A stretch of DNA of 6,038 nucleotides from JBEIFW01 sp040382215 (lineage in GTDB: Bacteria > Actinomycetota > Acidimicrobiia > Acidimicrobiales > Ilumatobacteraceae): NCBI GenBank assembly GCA_040382215.1, contig JBEIFW010000195.1, positions 1 through 6,038 on the forward strand. Direction: 5' to 3'. The notes beneath the pieces were generated by a model. The model was not told the origin of the DNA, searched no databases, and worked only from the letters and a program-made list of their open reading frames with translations. The translations under genes and the position numbers were made by a program. Shown in pieces: positions 5,083 through 6,038 of this stretch (the first letter of the stretch is position 1; the number at the start of each line of letters is the position of its first letter).

Positions 5083-6038
5083 ATGGCCGCGCCGCTCGGG
5101 CTGTTCTGCGACCTCTACGAGCTGACGATGGGCTCGGCGCTGCACGCCGAAGGCCTACACGAGGTGCCGGCGACCTTCGAGCTGTTCGTCCGCTCGCTGC
5201 CCCCTGGACGGCCCTGGCTCGTCGCGGACGGGATCGACGCTGCGCTCGCCGACGTGCAGCGGTTCCGGTTCGCCGACGACCAGCTCGAATGGCTCGCGGC
5301 GACCGGTGCCGTCGCCCCGGCGTTCGTCGAGCATCTCGCCGGGTTCCGGTTCCGGGGTTCCGTGCGAGCCGTGGCCGAAGGCGAGTTGCTCCCCGCAGGC
5401 GTGCCGCTGCTGAGCGTCGAGGCGCCGCTGCTCGAAGGTCAACTCCTGGAAACGTTGCTGCTGAACCATGTCGCCGTCGGCACGATGCTCGCCACCACCG
5501 CTGCGGTGCTGACCGAGGCGTGCGCCGGGCGAGCCTGGGTCGATTTCTCGGCCCGCCGCGATCACGGTGGGGATGCGGCCCGCATCGCCGCCCGGGCCGC
5601 TTGGGTCGGTGGCGCTGCCGGTACGTCGCTCGTCGAGGCGGCCCACCGATGGGGGATCCCGCCCGCGGGCACGATGGCCCACAGCTACGTGATGGCCCAC
5701 GACGACGAGACGGCGGCCTTCGTCGCGTTCCTACGCCATCACGGCCCGGGCACCGTGCTGTTGATCGACACCTACGACACGCTGGTGGGTGCCGAGCGGG
5801 CCATCGAGGCGATGCGCTCCGTGGGCCATGCCTGCGCAGCGGTCCGGCTCGACTCCGGCGACCTGGCCGAGTTGGCGCGTGGGGTGCGGGCCCGGCTCGA
5901 CGCTGCAGGCTACGCCGGGGTGCGCATCCTGGTGTCCGGCGATCTCGATGCCGCCGAGGTGCGCCGGTTGTTGGCGACCGGCGCCCCGATCGACCGGTTC
6001 GGGGTGGGGACCCGGTTCGGGACCAGCGCCGATGCGCC
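5083..6038 (+). CDS. pncB: Nicotinate phosphoribosyltransferase, C-terminus cut by window edge
   Basis: Makes nicotinate mononucleotide from nicotinate and PRPP, with ATP hydrolysis, in the Preiss-Handler NAD salvage route. Seen: 318 codons are open to the window edge. Motifs in order are D10-L-Y-E-L-T-M near the N-terminus, E113-A-P-L-L-E-G-Q-L-L-E-T, the D-F-S-A-R158-R-D-H-G-G-D-A-A region, G-T-M-A-H200-S (the histidine phosphorylated in the family), L-I-D-T-Y-D-T at 228-233, V-R-L-D-S-G-D-L at 254-261 and F-G-V-G-T at 306-310. Family members usually run 420-480 residues, so roughly 100-150 are missing. ATG 5083 starts 8 residues before D-L-Y-E-L-T-M, which is normal. An in-frame GTG at 5020 overlaps the hydrolase stop as GTGA and would add 21 Pro/Gly-rich residues encoded across the hairpin, which I consider less likely. 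Confidence 0.93.
   Translation, partial: MAAPLGLFCDLYELTMGSALHAEGLHEVPATFELFVRSLPPGRPWLVADGIDAALADVQRFRFADDQLEWLAATGAVAPAFVEHLAGFRFRGSVRAVAEGELLPAGVPLLSVEAPLLEGQLLETLLLNHVAVGTMLATTAAVLTEACAGRAWVDFSARRDHGGDAARIAARAAWVGGAAGTSLVEAAHRWGIPPAGTMAHSYVMAHDDETAAFVAFLRHHGPGTVLLIDTYDTLVGAERAIEAMRSVGHACAAVRLDSGDLAELARGVRARLDAAGYAGVRILVSGDLDAAEVRRLLATGAPIDRFGVGTRFGTSADA

Overview
The window is high-GC DNA with tightly packed genes, frequent GTG starts and TANNNT boxes sitting 6-8 bases before start codons. That leaderless-gene pattern is typical of Actinomycetota; an Acidimicrobiia-like marine or soil lineage is a guess. Seven genes are visible, and the two outermost run off the window.

Left module (1-2002): an L-fuconate dehydratase (fucD, minus strand, C-terminus cut off) is divergent from a short-chain dehydrogenase that is probably the next enzyme, 2-keto-3-deoxy-L-fuconate dehydrogenase. 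Together they give two steps of the non-phosphorylating L-fucose pathway. Their 22-bp gap holds two facing -10 boxes that share a TA step.

Centre module (2044-4317, minus strand): a three-gene operon of a NodB-type deacetylase-like protein, an AhpD/carboxymuconolactone-decarboxylase protein and a solute-binding-protein-like protein with no signal peptide. The middle gene is the highlight. Its reading frame carries an in-frame TGA exactly where the family has the second cysteine of the CxxC active site, giving C-V-Y-TGA-x-x-x-H. Seventeen bases after the TGA there is a perfect 8-bp hairpin with a GGUC loop, which fits a bacterial SECIS element. I read it as one 190-residue selenoprotein, not two small ORFs or a pseudogene. 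The downstream gene overlaps its true stop by 4 bp.

Right module (4343-6038, plus strand): a dienelactone hydrolase family protein, divergent from the deacetylase through a second shared-TA bidirectional promoter, then a strong inverted repeat and a nicotinate phosphoribosyltransferase (NAD salvage) truncated by the window end.

No rRNA, tRNA, CRISPR or mobile element was seen, and there is no gene-free stretch above about 60 bp.
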